Source: Ralstonia pickettii (GTDB lineage Bacteria; Pseudomonadota; Gammaproteobacteria; Burkholderiales; Burkholderiaceae). Taken from it: a stretch of 64,000 nt of DNA. How positions within the stretch are numbered: position 1 is the stretch's first letter; each line of letters starts with the position of its first letter. The stretch lies in NCBI RefSeq assembly GCF_000607165.1, contig NZ_JFZG01000003.1, positions 248,001 through 312,000 of the forward strand, given 5' to 3'. A program made the position numbers and the translations under genes. The notes below the pieces were generated by a model. It was not told the origin of the DNA. It saw nothing but the letters and a program-made list of their open reading frames with translations, and made no database searches. Below are positions 32,566 to 42,030 of this stretch, piece after piece.

Positions 32566-35379
32566 ATGTCGGAAAGTCAAGAAACGCTGTTGCTCGTCGA
32601 TGGCTCGAGTTATCTATACCGTGCCTATCACGCACTGCCCGACTTGCGAAACGGAGAAGGGTTTCCTACGGGGGCCATCTACGGCATCGTGAACATGCTG
32701 CGCAAACTGCGCAACGACTACCCGGCCAAGTATAGCGCTTGCATTTTCGACGCCAAAGGCAAGACCTTTCGCGACGACCTCTATCCGGCCTACAAGGAGC
32801 ATCGCGCGCCCATGCCCGATGACCTGCGCGCGCAGATCGAACCGATCCACGAAGCCGTACGGGCATTGGGTTGGCCCATCCTGGTGGTGGAGGGCGTCGA
32901 GGCCGACGATGTGATCGGTACCCTGGCCGAACGGGCGGCTCGCGAAGGCGTCCGGACCATCGTCTCAACGGGTGATAAGGACCTGGCCCAACTGGTGAAT
33001 GACCATGTCACGCTGGTCAACACCATGACCAACGAAACGCTTGATCCGGCTGGCGTGCAAGCCAAGTTCGGCGTGCCGCCCGAACGCATCGTCGACTATC
33101 TTTCGCTGATTGGCGACACCGTGGATAACGTGCCGGGGGTGCCCAAGGTCGGCCCGAAAACCGCGGTGAAATGGTTGTCGGAATTCGGCACGCTCGACAA
33201 CGTCATGGCGCGCGCGGGCGAGATCAAGGGCGTGGTGGGCGACAACCTGCGCAACACGCTGGAGTGGCTGCCCAAGGGCCGCGAGCTGCTGACAGTGAAA
33301 CTCGACTGTGACCTCAGCAAAGAAGTGCCGACATTCGATGCACTGATCGATGGCGGCGAAGACAAATCCAAGCTCGTCGATTTCTTCTCCCGATACGGCT
33401 TCAAGACGTGGCTGCGCGAGGCCTCCGGAGAAGCGCTGCCCGATACGCGCAGCGTGGGTGCCGCGCGCAAGGCCGCGACGCCAGTGAAGAACTACGCCGG
33501 CGAGGCTGCGCAACTGCAAGCCCAGGCCAACCTGTTCGACGTGGAAGCGCCGCCCGATGAGGTCAAGTATGAGACGGTGACGACTGAAGCGCAGCTCGAA
33601 TCATGGATGCAGCGCCTGGATGAAGTGGACCTCGTCTGCATCGATACCGAGACGACGTCCATTGATCCGATGCTTGCGCAATTGGTTGGCATTTCGCTGT
33701 CGGTCAAGCCGGGCGAGGCTTGCTACATTCCGGTGGCGCATCGCGGCCCTGATGTGGCAGGGTTTGATGCTGCGGCGCAGCTCTCAAGAGACACCGTGCT
33801 CGCGCGCATGAAGTTGTGGATTGAAGATGAATCGCGCAAGAAGGTCGGCCAGCATCTGAAGTACGACGCGCATGTGTTTGCCAACCACGGCATCGCGCTG
33901 CGCGGTATCGAGCACGACACGATGCTCGAATCGTACGTGCTCGAATCCCACCGCAATCACGGCATGGACGCACTCGCCGAACGCGTGCTGCACTTGAAGA
34001 CGATCACCTACGAAGCTGTGTGCGGCAAGGGTGCCTCGCAGATCGGCTTTGACGAGGTGCCCCTCGATCGCGCGACCGAATACGCGGCGGAGGACGCCGA
34101 TATCACGCTGCGTCTGCATCGCACGCTGTTCCCCAAGGTGGCCGAAGACGACAAGCTGCGCTACGTCTACGAGCAGATCGAAATGCCGACCTCCATCGTG
34201 CTGCAGAAGATGGAACGCAATGGTGTGCTGATCGATGCCGACCGCCTGGCCAAGCAGAGCAACGAGCTGGGCTTGCGCCTGATCGATCTGGAGGCCGAGG
34301 CGCACAAGCTGGCGGGTCAGCCGTTCAACCTCGGCTCGCCCAAGCAGATTGGCGACATCTTCTTCAACCAGATGAAGCTGCCGATCATCAAGAAGACGGC
34401 GAGCGGCGCGCCCTCGACCGACGAAGAGGTGCTGCAGAAGCTGGCCGAAGACTATCCGCTGCCGAAGCTGCTGCTCGATTACCGGGGCCTGGCCAAGCTC
34501 AAGTCCACCTACACCGACAAGCTGCCGAAGATGGTCAACCCGCGCACTGGCCGGGTCCACACCACCTACGGTCAGGCGACGGCAGTGACCGGGCGCCTGG
34601 CCTCGACCGATCCGAACCTGCAGAACATTCCGGTCCGTACTGAAGAAGGGCGACGCATCCGCGAGGCGTTCATCGCGCCGGAGGGCAGCGTGATCGTGTC
34701 GGCCGACTACTCGCAGATCGAACTGCGCATCATGGCGCATCTGTCGCAGGACGAAGGCCTGATGCGTGCGTTCCGTGAGGGCCAGGACGTGCACCGGGCA
34801 ACGGCCGCCGAAGTGTTCAACGTGACGCCGCTGGAGGTTTCACCCGACCAGCGCCGTGTGGCGAAGGTCATCAACTTCGGCCTGATCTACGGCATGAGCG
34901 CGTTTGGGTTGGCCAGCAATCTGGGCATTGGGCGGGACGCCGCCAAGCTCTATATCGACCGCTACTTCGCCCGCTACCCCGGTGCCGCAAGCTACATGGA
35001 AGAAACTCGCCAGAGCGCGCGCGAGCAAGGCTACGTGGAGACTGTTTTCGGACGTCGCCTGTGGCTGCCGGACATCAACGGCGGCAACGGCCCACGCCGT
35101 CAGGCTGCCGAGCGCGCCGCCATTAACGCGCCGATGCAAGGTACGGCGGCTGACCTGATCAAGCTGTCGATGCTGGCAGTGCAAGGCTGGCTCGAAGCCG
35201 AGGCAATGCGCTCGCGCCTGGTTATGCAGGTGCACGATGAACTGGTGCTGGAAGTTCCGCAGGACGAACTGGCCGTGGTGCGCGAGCGCCTGCCCGAGCT
35301 GATGTGCAGCGTCGCAACTTTGCGCGTGCCTTTGGTAGCCGAAGTTGGCGTGGGTACCAACTGGGAAGAGGCGCACTGA
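32566..35379 (+). CDS. polA: DNA polymerase I
   Basis: 937-residue enzyme for Okazaki-fragment processing and repair. The 5'-3' nuclease domain (1-300) begins LLLVDGSSYLYRAYHALPDL, the 3'-5' exonuclease domain has CIDTETTSIDPM with the DxE pair, and the polymerase domain contains SADYSQIELRIMAHLS (motif A) and MQVHDELVLEVP (motif C). All three are complete. Two in-frame ATGs exist at 32560 and 32566; the second is chosen because TTAGAG is 9 bases ahead and the first lies inside the LOG gene start codon. Divergent from the LOG gene. Confidence 0.96.
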   Translation: MSESQETLLLVDGSSYLYRAYHALPDLRNGEGFPTGAIYGIVNMLRKLRNDYPAKYSACIFDAKGKTFRDDLYPAYKEHRAPMPDDLRAQIEPIHEAVRALGWPILVVEGVEADDVIGTLAERAAREGVRTIVSTGDKDLAQLVNDHVTLVNTMTNETLDPAGVQAKFGVPPERIVDYLSLIGDTVDNVPGVPKVGPKTAVKWLSEFGTLDNVMARAGEIKGVVGDNLRNTLEWLPKGRELLTVKLDCDLSKEVPTFDALIDGGEDKSKLVDFFSRYGFKTWLREASGEALPDTRSVGAARKAATPVKNYAGEAAQLQAQANLFDVEAPPDEVKYETVTTEAQLESWMQRLDEVDLVCIDTETTSIDPMLAQLVGISLSVKPGEACYIPVAHRGPDVAGFDAAAQLSRDTVLARMKLWIEDESRKKVGQHLKYDAHVFANHGIALRGIEHDTMLESYVLESHRNHGMDALAERVLHLKTITYEAVCGKGASQIGFDEVPLDRATEYAAEDADITLRLHRTLFPKVAEDDKLRYVYEQIEMPTSIVLQKMERNGVLIDADRLAKQSNELGLRLIDLEAEAHKLAGQPFNLGSPKQIGDIFFNQMKLPIIKKTASGAPSTDEEVLQKLAEDYPLPKLLLDYRGLAKLKSTYTDKLPKMVNPRTGRVHTTYGQATAVTGRLASTDPNLQNIPVRTEEGRRIREAFIAPEGSVIVSADYSQIELRIMAHLSQDEGLMRAFREGQDVHRATAAEVFNVTPLEVSPDQRRVAKVINFGLIYGMSAFGLASNLGIGRDAAKLYIDRYFARYPGAASYMEETRQSAREQGYVETVFGRRLWLPDINGGNGPRRQAAERAAINAPMQGTAADLIKLSMLAVQGWLEAEAMRSRLVMQVHDELVLEVPQDELAVVRERLPELMCSVATLRVPLVAEVGVGTNWEEAH

Positions 35380-35586
35380 CGCAATCGCTTGCCGCGTGAG
35401 CGCTACCCCGTGAAACAAGGCGTGGCGCGAGTTTGCCTGCCGAGGCAGCCTGCGGCGGGCCGTGGCATGCGGTTGTCATGATTCGCCATATCCATGCGTG
35501 CGGGGTTGCGGTGAATTTTGCGTTGCAGCAGACTGCACCTGACAGATCACGTGATCGACAAGATTCAACGGCTCCAGGAGAGGCAC

Positions 35587-36921
35587 ATGGCAGGGCAGAC
35601 GGATGGCGCAGGCGGGGCGAACGGGCCGCGCATTGTGGTGGTCGGCGGGGGCGCTGGCGGGTTGGAACTCGCAACGCGGCTGGGCGACAAGCTCGGCAAG
35701 CGCGGCGCAGCCCAGGTGATTCTGGTCGACCGTAACCCCACACACATCTGGAAACCGCTGCTGCATGAAGTCGCCGCCGGCAGCATGGATCCGAACACCC
35801 ATCAGCTCGAATACGCTGCACAGGCGCGCTGGCACGGCTTCGAATTCCAGCAGGGCGAGCTGAAGGGCCTCGATCGCGTCGCCAAATCCATCATTGTGTC
35901 CGGATGCGTTGACGCTGACGGCACCGAGGTGCTGCCCGAGCGCGCCATTTCGTACGACACGCTGGTGCTGTCCATCGGTAGCGTGACGCATTTCTTCGGC
36001 GTGCCGGGCACGGCCGAGCACGCCATCGCCCTCGACACCGCATGGCAGGCCGAGCGCTTCCGCCGCAGGCTCATCGCAGCGTGCATGCGCGCACAGAACG
36101 GCATGGGCGATGCTCGGCCGCAGGTGGACATCGCCATCGTCGGTGCGGGTGCCACGGGCGTGGAACTGTCGGCAGAGTTGCGCAATACCGCCCACGTGTT
36201 GGCCGCTTATGGGCTGCACAAGTTGGACCCGCGCCACGACATCCGCATCCATTTGATCGAGGGCGGCCCGCGCATTTTGCCGGTGCTCAAGGAGCGTATT
36301 TCGGCTGCGACCACCAAGCTGCTGCACAAGCTCGACGTGGATGTCATCACCAGCGAACGTGTGACGGAAGTCACCGCCAGCGCCGTCAACACGGCCAGCG
36401 GCAAGTCCATTCCGGCGGATCTGACCGTGTGGGCTGCTGGCATCCGTGCACCGTCAGTGCTGGGCGAGTTGGGGCTGCCGGTGAACAAGCTGGGTCAGAT
36501 TGTCGTCTCGCGCACGCTGCAGGTGGAAGGCGACGACTCGATCTACGCCTTTGGCGATTGCGCAAGCTGCCCGTGGCCCGAGGCGTCGACCAGCGTGCCG
36601 CCGCGTGCGCAGGCCGCGCATCAGCAGGCCACCTATCTGTTCGACGCGCTGCGCAAGCGCATGGATGGCAAGCCGGTCCAGCCGTTCGCGTTCAAGGATC
36701 TTGGTTCGCTGGTGTCGCTCGGCCATTTCAGCGCGGTCGGCAGCCTGATGGGTGGGCTGATCGGCGGATCGATGTTCATCGAAGGCCTGATGGCGCGGCT
36801 GATGTACACGTCGCTATATCGCATGCACGTTCTGGCACTGCACGGTTGGGTGCGCATGTCGGTGGATACGGTCATGCACTGGCTGCGCAGCAAGACGAAT
36901 CCGCGGGTCAAGCTGCACTAG
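35587..36921 (+). CDS. ndh: Type II NADH dehydrogenase (NDH-2)
   Basis: 444-residue FAD-dependent, non-proton-pumping NADH:quinone oxidoreductase at the inner face of the membrane. The FAD motif is RIVVVGGGAGGLELATRLG, the second dinucleotide motif is DIAIVGAGATGVELSAEL, and the FAD-closing motif is DDSIYAFGDCASCP. LIEGGPRILPVL fits NDH-2. The C-terminal amphipathic region (FIEGLMARLMYTSLYRMHVL) is the membrane-binding part. AGGAGAGG precedes the ATG at 35587. Confidence 0.92.
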   Translation: MAGQTDGAGGANGPRIVVVGGGAGGLELATRLGDKLGKRGAAQVILVDRNPTHIWKPLLHEVAAGSMDPNTHQLEYAAQARWHGFEFQQGELKGLDRVAKSIIVSGCVDADGTEVLPERAISYDTLVLSIGSVTHFFGVPGTAEHAIALDTAWQAERFRRRLIAACMRAQNGMGDARPQVDIAIVGAGATGVELSAELRNTAHVLAAYGLHKLDPRHDIRIHLIEGGPRILPVLKERISAATTKLLHKLDVDVITSERVTEVTASAVNTASGKSIPADLTVWAAGIRAPSVLGELGLPVNKLGQIVVSRTLQVEGDDSIYAFGDCASCPWPEASTSVPPRAQAAHQQATYLFDALRKRMDGKPVQPFAFKDLGSLVSLGHFSAVGSLMGGLIGGSMFIEGLMARLMYTSLYRMHVLALHGWVRMSVDTVMHWLRSKTNPRVKLH

Positions 36922-37029
36922 GCGGTTCCTTGTGCTCGCACCGGATGCCTGGCTCGGCAGCAATGCATCCGCTTCGGTAGACTAGCCGCTTCGTTCACCG
37001 TAGCCGCCCGTGGGCGCGAGGAGAGTGCG

Positions 37030-37908
37030 ATGCAGCTAGATGCAGAAGTGGAGAGCCTGGTACCCGGCCGCAGCTTTGACCGTCGCGGCTTCATGAAGAC
37101 AGCACTGGGCTCGGCCTTTGCGGCGGCGGTGCTACCGGTGTCGGCGCAGACTATCCATACCGATTTCAATGGGCTGACGGCGGGCGAGGTGATCGTGCCC
37201 GTGGGCGATTTCAAGATGCCGGTCTATCGCGCTCAGCCAGAGGGCAAGACGAAGCTGCCGGTAGTCATCGTCGTCAGCGAAATCTTTGGCGTACACGAAT
37301 ACATTGCCGATATCTGCCGGCGCCTTGCAAAGGTGGGTTATCTGGCGATCGCGCCTGAGTTGTTTGTGCGCCAGGGCGACCCGCGTGCCTATGGCACGGT
37401 CCAGGAAACCGTCGCCAACGTGGTCTCCAAGGTGCCGGATTCCCAGGTGGCGGGCGATATCGACGCGACGATCGCCTGGGCCAAGGAGAACGGTGGCGAC
37501 GCAGCGCGTATCGGCATCACCGGTTTCTGCTGGGGCGGGCGTCAGGTCTGGTTTGCCGCGGAGCGCAATCCCAGCATCAAGGCTGCAGTGGTGTGGTACG
37601 GGCCGCTGAAGGGCAATCCGAATCCGCTGCAACCTGTTTCGCCAATCGACAACGTCGACGAGTTGAAGGCGCCCGTGCTGGGCCTCTACGGCGCGAAGGA
37701 CACCGTGATCACGGAAGATGTGCGCGACACGATGAAAACCGCGTTGGAAAAATCCAAGAACCCTAAGGCACACGCGTCGCGCATCATCGTGTACCCGAAT
37801 TCCGGCCATGCGTTTCACGCCGATTACCGTCCGAGCTATGTGAAAGCCGACGCGGAAGATGGCTGGAAGAAGTGCCTCGCCTGGTTCAGGGATCACGGCG
37901 TGGTTTAG
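37030..37908 (+). CDS. Exported dienelactone hydrolase family protein
   Basis: 292-residue alpha/beta hydrolase. A Tat-like signal is present: DRRGFMKTALGSAFAAAVLP with the twin arginines, cleaved near VSAQ. The nucleophile is cysteine in GITGFCWGGRQVWF as in dienelactone hydrolases, and the aspartate and histidine follow in LYGAKDTVIT and NSGHAFHADY. Family enzymes open dienelactones in chloroaromatic breakdown, but many genomic copies have unknown substrates. Periplasmic location is inferred from the signal. It precedes a ZIP transporter, separated by a terminator. Confidence 0.87.
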   Translation: MQLDAEVESLVPGRSFDRRGFMKTALGSAFAAAVLPVSAQTIHTDFNGLTAGEVIVPVGDFKMPVYRAQPEGKTKLPVVIVVSEIFGVHEYIADICRRLAKVGYLAIAPELFVRQGDPRAYGTVQETVANVVSKVPDSQVAGDIDATIAWAKENGGDAARIGITGFCWGGRQVWFAAERNPSIKAAVVWYGPLKGNPNPLQPVSPIDNVDELKAPVLGLYGAKDTVITEDVRDTMKTALEKSKNPKAHASRIIVYPNSGHAFHADYRPSYVKADAEDGWKKCLAWFRDHGVV

Positions 37909-37929
37909 CACCTCAACGCGTCGAACACG

Positions 37930-37965
37930 AAAGGCCCCCAGTAACTACCTCGGGCTTTTTCTTTT
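37930..37965 (+). terminator. Weak intrinsic terminator after dienelactone hydrolase
   Basis: AAAGGCCC and CGGGCTTTTT arms pair with one bulged base, followed by T-rich sequence. Confidence 0.45.
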
Positions 37966-37996
37966 GGCTGCGCTGGCAAAGGTCGATAAAGCGGCA

Positions 37997-38002
37997 TACA
38001 AT
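37997..38002 (+). promoter_or_regulatory. -10 candidate for ZIP transporter gene
   Basis: TACAAT 55 bases upstream of the ATG; -35 not recognised. Confidence 0.35.
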
Positions 38003-38013
38003 TCGCCCTTCTT

Positions 38014-38026
38014 GCAACTCTGTTGC
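38014..38026. promoter_or_regulatory. Inverted repeat near ZIP transporter start site
   Basis: GCAAC-TCT-GTTGC is perfect and lies 12 bases after the -10 candidate, where a repressor would block initiation. A metal-responsive regulator is an inference. Confidence 0.35.
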
Positions 38027-38056
38027 GTTTATTGGCTCCCGCTGCGTCGCCCCTGC

Positions 38057-38863
38057 ATGACCTTCGATACCACCCTGTTAGGCATTCTCTTGGCCACCGC
38101 GCTGTCTGGCATCGGCAGCATGGCAGGCGCCGCCGTGCTGTCATTGACGGTGCTGTCGCGCATGGTCGATCGGATGGTCAGTTTTTCGGTGGGCGTGCTG
38201 CTGGCCACGTCGTTGCTGCATTCGTTGCCGGAGGCGTTCGAAGTGCATCGCGGCATCGAGCCCAACACGCATGCATTGTTCGCCACGTTGCTGGCCGGGC
38301 TGCTGGGTTTCTTCCTGCTGGAAAAGATCTCGCTGATCCGCCATTCACACCACCACGAGGGCGATGGTCACGGCCATCACCACGGCCATGACCGGCAGGA
38401 AGCGGGCCGCAGCGGCCTGATGATCCTGGTGGGCGATGGCCTGCATAACTTTTCGGACGGCATCGTCATTGCCGCGGCGTTCCTGGCGGACACCAAGGTT
38501 GGCATCGTCACCGCGCTGGCGATTGCCGCACACGAGATTCCGCAAGAGATTGGCGATTTCATGGTGCTGCTCAACGCCGGATTTTCCAAGACGCGCGCCT
38601 TTGTCTACAACCTGCTCTGCAGTGTTTGCGCGCTGGTGGGCGCGGTGCTCGGCTATTACCTGCTGGACCGCCTGACGTCGTGGATTCCATACGTGCTGGT
38701 GGTGGCGTCGAGCAGCTTCATTTACATCGCCGTGTGCGATCTGATGCCGCAGATGAAGCGCCGGCCGCGCTGGCAGGAATCGGCGGTGCAGGTCGCTTTG
38801 ATTGCGGCGGGCATCGCAATGATCTTTCTGCTGACCGAAGGTCTGCACGGTCACGCGCACTGA
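38057..38863 (+). CDS. ZIP-family metal transporter
   Basis: 268-residue polytopic inner-membrane protein of the ZIP (ZupT/ZIP11-like) family, importing divalent cations such as zinc. Eight hydrophobic segments are visible. The variable loop between segments 3 and 4 is histidine-rich (HSHHHEGDGHGHHHGHD). Segments 4 and 5 carry the metal-path motifs GDGLHNFSDGIVIA and AHEIPQEIGDFMVLL. The ATG at 38057 gives MTFDTTLLGILLATALSGIG; an upstream frame from the dienelactone hydrolase end is rejected. A symmetric element lies in the presumed promoter. Zinc specificity is by family. Confidence 0.9.
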   Translation: MTFDTTLLGILLATALSGIGSMAGAAVLSLTVLSRMVDRMVSFSVGVLLATSLLHSLPEAFEVHRGIEPNTHALFATLLAGLLGFFLLEKISLIRHSHHHEGDGHGHHHGHDRQEAGRSGLMILVGDGLHNFSDGIVIAAAFLADTKVGIVTALAIAAHEIPQEIGDFMVLLNAGFSKTRAFVYNLLCSVCALVGAVLGYYLLDRLTSWIPYVLVVASSSFIYIAVCDLMPQMKRRPRWQESAVQVALIAAGIAMIFLLTEGLHGHAH

Positions 38864-38883
38864 GGTGCCGCATTCGCTTCAAG

Positions 38884-38912
38884 AAAAAAGCCCGGTCGAT
38901 GCCGGGCTTTTT
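38884..38912. terminator. Bidirectional intrinsic terminator
   Basis: AGCCCGG and CCGGGCT arms with a 6-base loop, an A-run before and a T-run after. It serves the ZIP gene and, on the other strand, sseA. Confidence 0.8.
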
Positions 38913-38933
38913 GCTGTGCACCAGATTTGCAGA

Positions 38934-39821
38934 TTACGGATTCGGCCCGGTTACCACGGGGCGCGATGGGTCGCTGCACCACTCGCTCCATGAGCCGGCG
39001 TAGAGCGCCGCGCCCGTCAGGCCGGCAATCTCCATGGCCAATGCGTTGTGGCAGGCCGTCACGCCGGAGCCACATTGCAGCGTCGCATCTTGCGGCCGGG
39101 CACCGGCCAGCACGCCGGTAAAGTCGGCGCGCAATTGTTCGGCAGGCTTGAAAGTGCCATCGGGCTGCAGGTTGTCGCGGAAGAAACGGTTGCGTGCACC
39201 CGGTATGTGCCCGCCGACGGGATCCAGCGTTTCGTTCTCGCCACGGTAGCGGTCGGGGGCGCGGGCATCGACGACGGGCTTGTCGGCGTGGCCCAGGTAT
39301 TTCTGCACGATATCCGCAGTCACCATCTGTACGAGCGAGGGCTTGCGCGTGATGTTGCCGGGCGTGGCGTTGAGCTGCGGTTCTTCGGGCACGATCTGGT
39401 CGACAGGGAAGTGCGCAGCTTCCCAGGCCTGCAGGCCACCATCTAGCACGGCCGCATCGGCATGGCCGACCCAGCGCAGCAGCCACCACAGGCGCGCGGC
39501 GTACATGCTGCCCTGGCGGTCATACGCGACGACTTGTGTGTCGTCGTTGACGCCGAGCGCCTGCAGGCGCGCAACCAGCGCTTCTGCATCGGGCAGCGGG
39601 TGGCGGCCGTTGGTGCCGGTTTTCGGGCCCGACAGTTCGTTGTCGAGGTGCATGTAGAACGCGCCGGGCACATGGCTGGCGTGGTATGCATCACGCCCAG
39701 CGGCAGGGTCGGCGAGGTCAAAACTGCAGTCAATGACGACCACCGCTTCGGGCGCGCTGTGCTGCAGTGCGGCCAGTTGCGGTGCGGTGATGAGGGTGGC
39801 GTAGTGAGCGCGTTCGCTCAT
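38934..39821 (-). CDS. sseA: 3-mercaptopyruvate sulfurtransferase
   Basis: 295-residue two-domain rhodanese. The N-terminal inactive domain carries the HVPGAFYMHLDNELSG block. The C-terminal domain has the active cysteine in LQCGSGVTACHN; CGSGVT is the loop typical of mercaptopyruvate sulfurtransferases rather than thiosulfate types (CRKGVT). The VVDARAPDRYRGE block precedes the loop. It moves sulfur from mercaptopyruvate to acceptors such as cyanide or thioredoxin. A DMT exporter follows upstream on the same strand, 21 bases away. Confidence 0.93.
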   Translation of the reverse strand: MSERAHYATLITAPQLAALQHSAPEAVVVIDCSFDLADPAAGRDAYHASHVPGAFYMHLDNELSGPKTGTNGRHPLPDAEALVARLQALGVNDDTQVVAYDRQGSMYAARLWWLLRWVGHADAAVLDGGLQAWEAAHFPVDQIVPEEPQLNATPGNITRKPSLVQMVTADIVQKYLGHADKPVVDARAPDRYRGENETLDPVGGHIPGARNRFFRDNLQPDGTFKPAEQLRADFTGVLAGARPQDATLQCGSGVTACHNALAMEIAGLTGAALYAGSWSEWCSDPSRPVVTGPNP

Positions 39822-39842
39822 GGCGGCAATCTCCAGGGTCGA

Positions 39843-40832
39843 TCAAACTTCCGGGTGAATCTCGGCTTCCGGGCCGGACACGGCTGTCTGCGGCGTCGGA
39901 TGCTCGGTGCCCGACTGACGGGCGCGCATGACGGTCGTCACGATGCCGCTGCCGATGATGAGTGCCATGCCCGCCCACGACAGCGCGTTCAAGTGGTCAT
40001 TCCACAGCAACATACCCCACCCACTCGCAAAGACGATGCCGGTGTATTGCAGGTTAGCAGTCAGCAGCGTGTTACCGCGCTTGTAGGCGCGGGTCATGGA
40101 CGTCTGGCCGAGGGTCGCCAAGAGACCCACAGCCAGTAAGAGGCCCGCGCCAGACCATGTGTGAGGCTGTGCACCGCCGATGAGCATCCACACACCGCCG
40201 GCAATTGCGCTCAGCAACGAAAAATAGAACACGATGCGTGCTTCGTTCTCACCCAGGTCGCCCAGTTGACGGACCTCCACATAGGCGAGGGCCGTGAACA
40301 CGCCGGAGACGAGCCCGATCATGCCGCCGGCCAGCGCAAGCTGCGATCCGCCCACGCTCGGTTGCAGCAGGCAGATCACCCCCACGAACGACATAACGAT
40401 GGCCACCACCATGCGCCGGTCAGCACCACCGGGCTTGCCCGCCAGCGCTGCACCTGCGCCAATGATGAGCGCAATCCACACCGGCGACATGTAGTTCAAC
40501 GTCATCGCGGTCGCCAGCGGCAGCAGGCTGATGGATGTGAACCACAGCAGCAGCGAAGTCACCCCGAACACGCTGCGCTTGATATGCGACAGGAAGTACG
40601 GCGTGCGTACGCCTTGCCCCGAGCGTTGGAGGATCGTGCCCATCAGCACGACGCCGATGATGCTGCGGTAGAACACGATCTCGCCGGTGCTGTAATGCGC
40701 CGAGGCCAGTTTTACGCACACGCCCATCGCCGAGAAGGCGAATGCGGCGAGGATCATCCACAGCGATTGGCGAGAGGAGCTCTCGGCCGTCTGGGCGGCA
40801 GTCTGAGCAGCGGTTGCAGTGTCGGCAGGCAT
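39843..40832 (-). CDS. DMT-superfamily (EamA) transporter
   Basis: 329-residue inner-membrane protein with about ten membrane segments in two EamA repeats: first at SLWMILAAFAFSAMGVCVKL and second around LATLGQTSMTRAYKRGN. FYRSIIGVVLMGTIL and LLTANLQYTGIVFASGWGML are typical. The N-terminus is alanine/threonine rich and cytosolic. Such proteins export amino acids, metabolites or drugs; substrate is unknown here. It is upstream of sseA with a 21-base gap, probably the same transcript. Confidence 0.85.
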   Translation of the reverse strand: MPADTATAAQTAAQTAESSSRQSLWMILAAFAFSAMGVCVKLASAHYSTGEIVFYRSIIGVVLMGTILQRSGQGVRTPYFLSHIKRSVFGVTSLLLWFTSISLLPLATAMTLNYMSPVWIALIIGAGAALAGKPGGADRRMVVAIVMSFVGVICLLQPSVGGSQLALAGGMIGLVSGVFTALAYVEVRQLGDLGENEARIVFYFSLLSAIAGGVWMLIGGAQPHTWSGAGLLLAVGLLATLGQTSMTRAYKRGNTLLTANLQYTGIVFASGWGMLLWNDHLNALSWAGMALIIGSGIVTTVMRARQSGTEHPTPQTAVSGPEAEIHPEV

Positions 40833-40932
40833 GGTGAGAGGGCGAGGGCGAAAAAAAACGGTGCGGCCTGTGAGGGCTGCACCGTTCCTATTGTGACGCG
40901 GAAGGCGGCGGATGCCTACCTTCAGTCGTCGC

Positions 40933-42030
40933 CTAGTAGTCCATCACGCGCCGATACCACTCGTGGAAATGCTGCATGCCGTCCTCCATGGGCGACTGGT
41001 ACGGGCCGACTTCGCTCGTGCCGCGCTTGAGCAGCGCCAGGCGCCCGGCGTCCATGCGCTCGGCAATCTCGTCGTCCTCGATGCACGTTTCCATGTAGGC
41101 AGCGCGCTCGGCTTCAACGAATTCGCGCTCAAACAGCACGATTTCTTCCGGATAGTAGAACTCGACCACGTTGCGCGTCTTGGTCGGGCCCATCGGATGC
41201 AGTGTCGAGACTACCAGCACGTTCGGATACCACTCGACCATCACGTTCGGGTAGTACGTGAGCCACACTGCGCCGTACTTCGGCATCTCGCCGTTGTTGA
41301 AGCGGAGCACGGCGTCATGCCACTTCTGGTAAGCCGGCGTGCCGGGTTTGCGCAAATTGGCGTGAATGCCGACCGTCTGCACGCTGTGCCACTCACCAAA
41401 CTCCCATTCCAGGTCGTCGCACGAGACGAATTGGCCCAGGCCTGGGTGGAAGGGCACGACGTGGTAGTCCTCGAGGTACACCTCGATGAAGGTCTTCCAG
41501 TTGTAGTTGCAGTCGTGCACCTCGACGTGGTCGAGCATGTAGCCGGAAAAATCGAGATCACGCGCCACGCCCAGGCGCGCAAGGTCTTCGCGCACGTCGC
41601 GCTTACCCTCGAACAGCAGACCGTTCCAGTTCTGCAGCGGCGAGCGCGACAGATGCACGCATGGTTGCTTCTCGAAGTGCGGTGCGCCCAGCAGGTCGCC
41701 CTGCAGGTCGTATGTCCAGCGATGCAGCGGGCAGACGATGTTCTGGGCATTGCCGCGCCCATTGAGCATGATTGCCTGCCGATGCCGGCACACATTGGAG
41801 AGTAGTTCGACGCCGTTCGGATTGCGCACCAGCACGCGGCCTTCGGCCTCGGCGGCAAGCGTGTGATAGTCGCCAACTTCCGGGACCATCAGCTCATGGC
41901 CGACGTAACCGGGGCCATGTTTGAACAGACGTTCGATTTCAGTTTGATACAGCGCCTCGTCGAAGTAAGCAGAGACGGGCAACTGGGTTTCAGACGGCAC
42001 TAGATTCAGTGCGGCGCTGAGATTGGACAT
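40933..42030 (-). CDS. Rieske aromatic-ring/choline-type oxygenase, alpha subunit
   Basis: 365-residue oxygenase component. The Rieske [2Fe-2S] cluster is bound by CRHRQAIML and CPLHRWTYDL (C-x-H ... C-x2-H). The mononuclear iron site is in NWKTFIEVYLEDYHVVPFHP, in the arrangement of ring-hydroxylating dioxygenases and choline monooxygenase. No reductase, ferredoxin or small subunit is adjacent, so it needs partners encoded elsewhere. Substrate is unknown. GGGAGTGGGG precedes the ATG at 42030; longer frames lack support. It stands alone on the minus strand. Confidence 0.9.
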   Translation of the reverse strand: MSNLSAALNLVPSETQLPVSAYFDEALYQTEIERLFKHGPGYVGHELMVPEVGDYHTLAAEAEGRVLVRNPNGVELLSNVCRHRQAIMLNGRGNAQNIVCPLHRWTYDLQGDLLGAPHFEKQPCVHLSRSPLQNWNGLLFEGKRDVREDLARLGVARDLDFSGYMLDHVEVHDCNYNWKTFIEVYLEDYHVVPFHPGLGQFVSCDDLEWEFGEWHSVQTVGIHANLRKPGTPAYQKWHDAVLRFNNGEMPKYGAVWLTYYPNVMVEWYPNVLVVSTLHPMGPTKTRNVVEFYYPEEIVLFEREFVEAERAAYMETCIEDDEIAERMDAGRLALLKRGTSEVGPYQSPMEDGMQHFHEWYRRVMDY

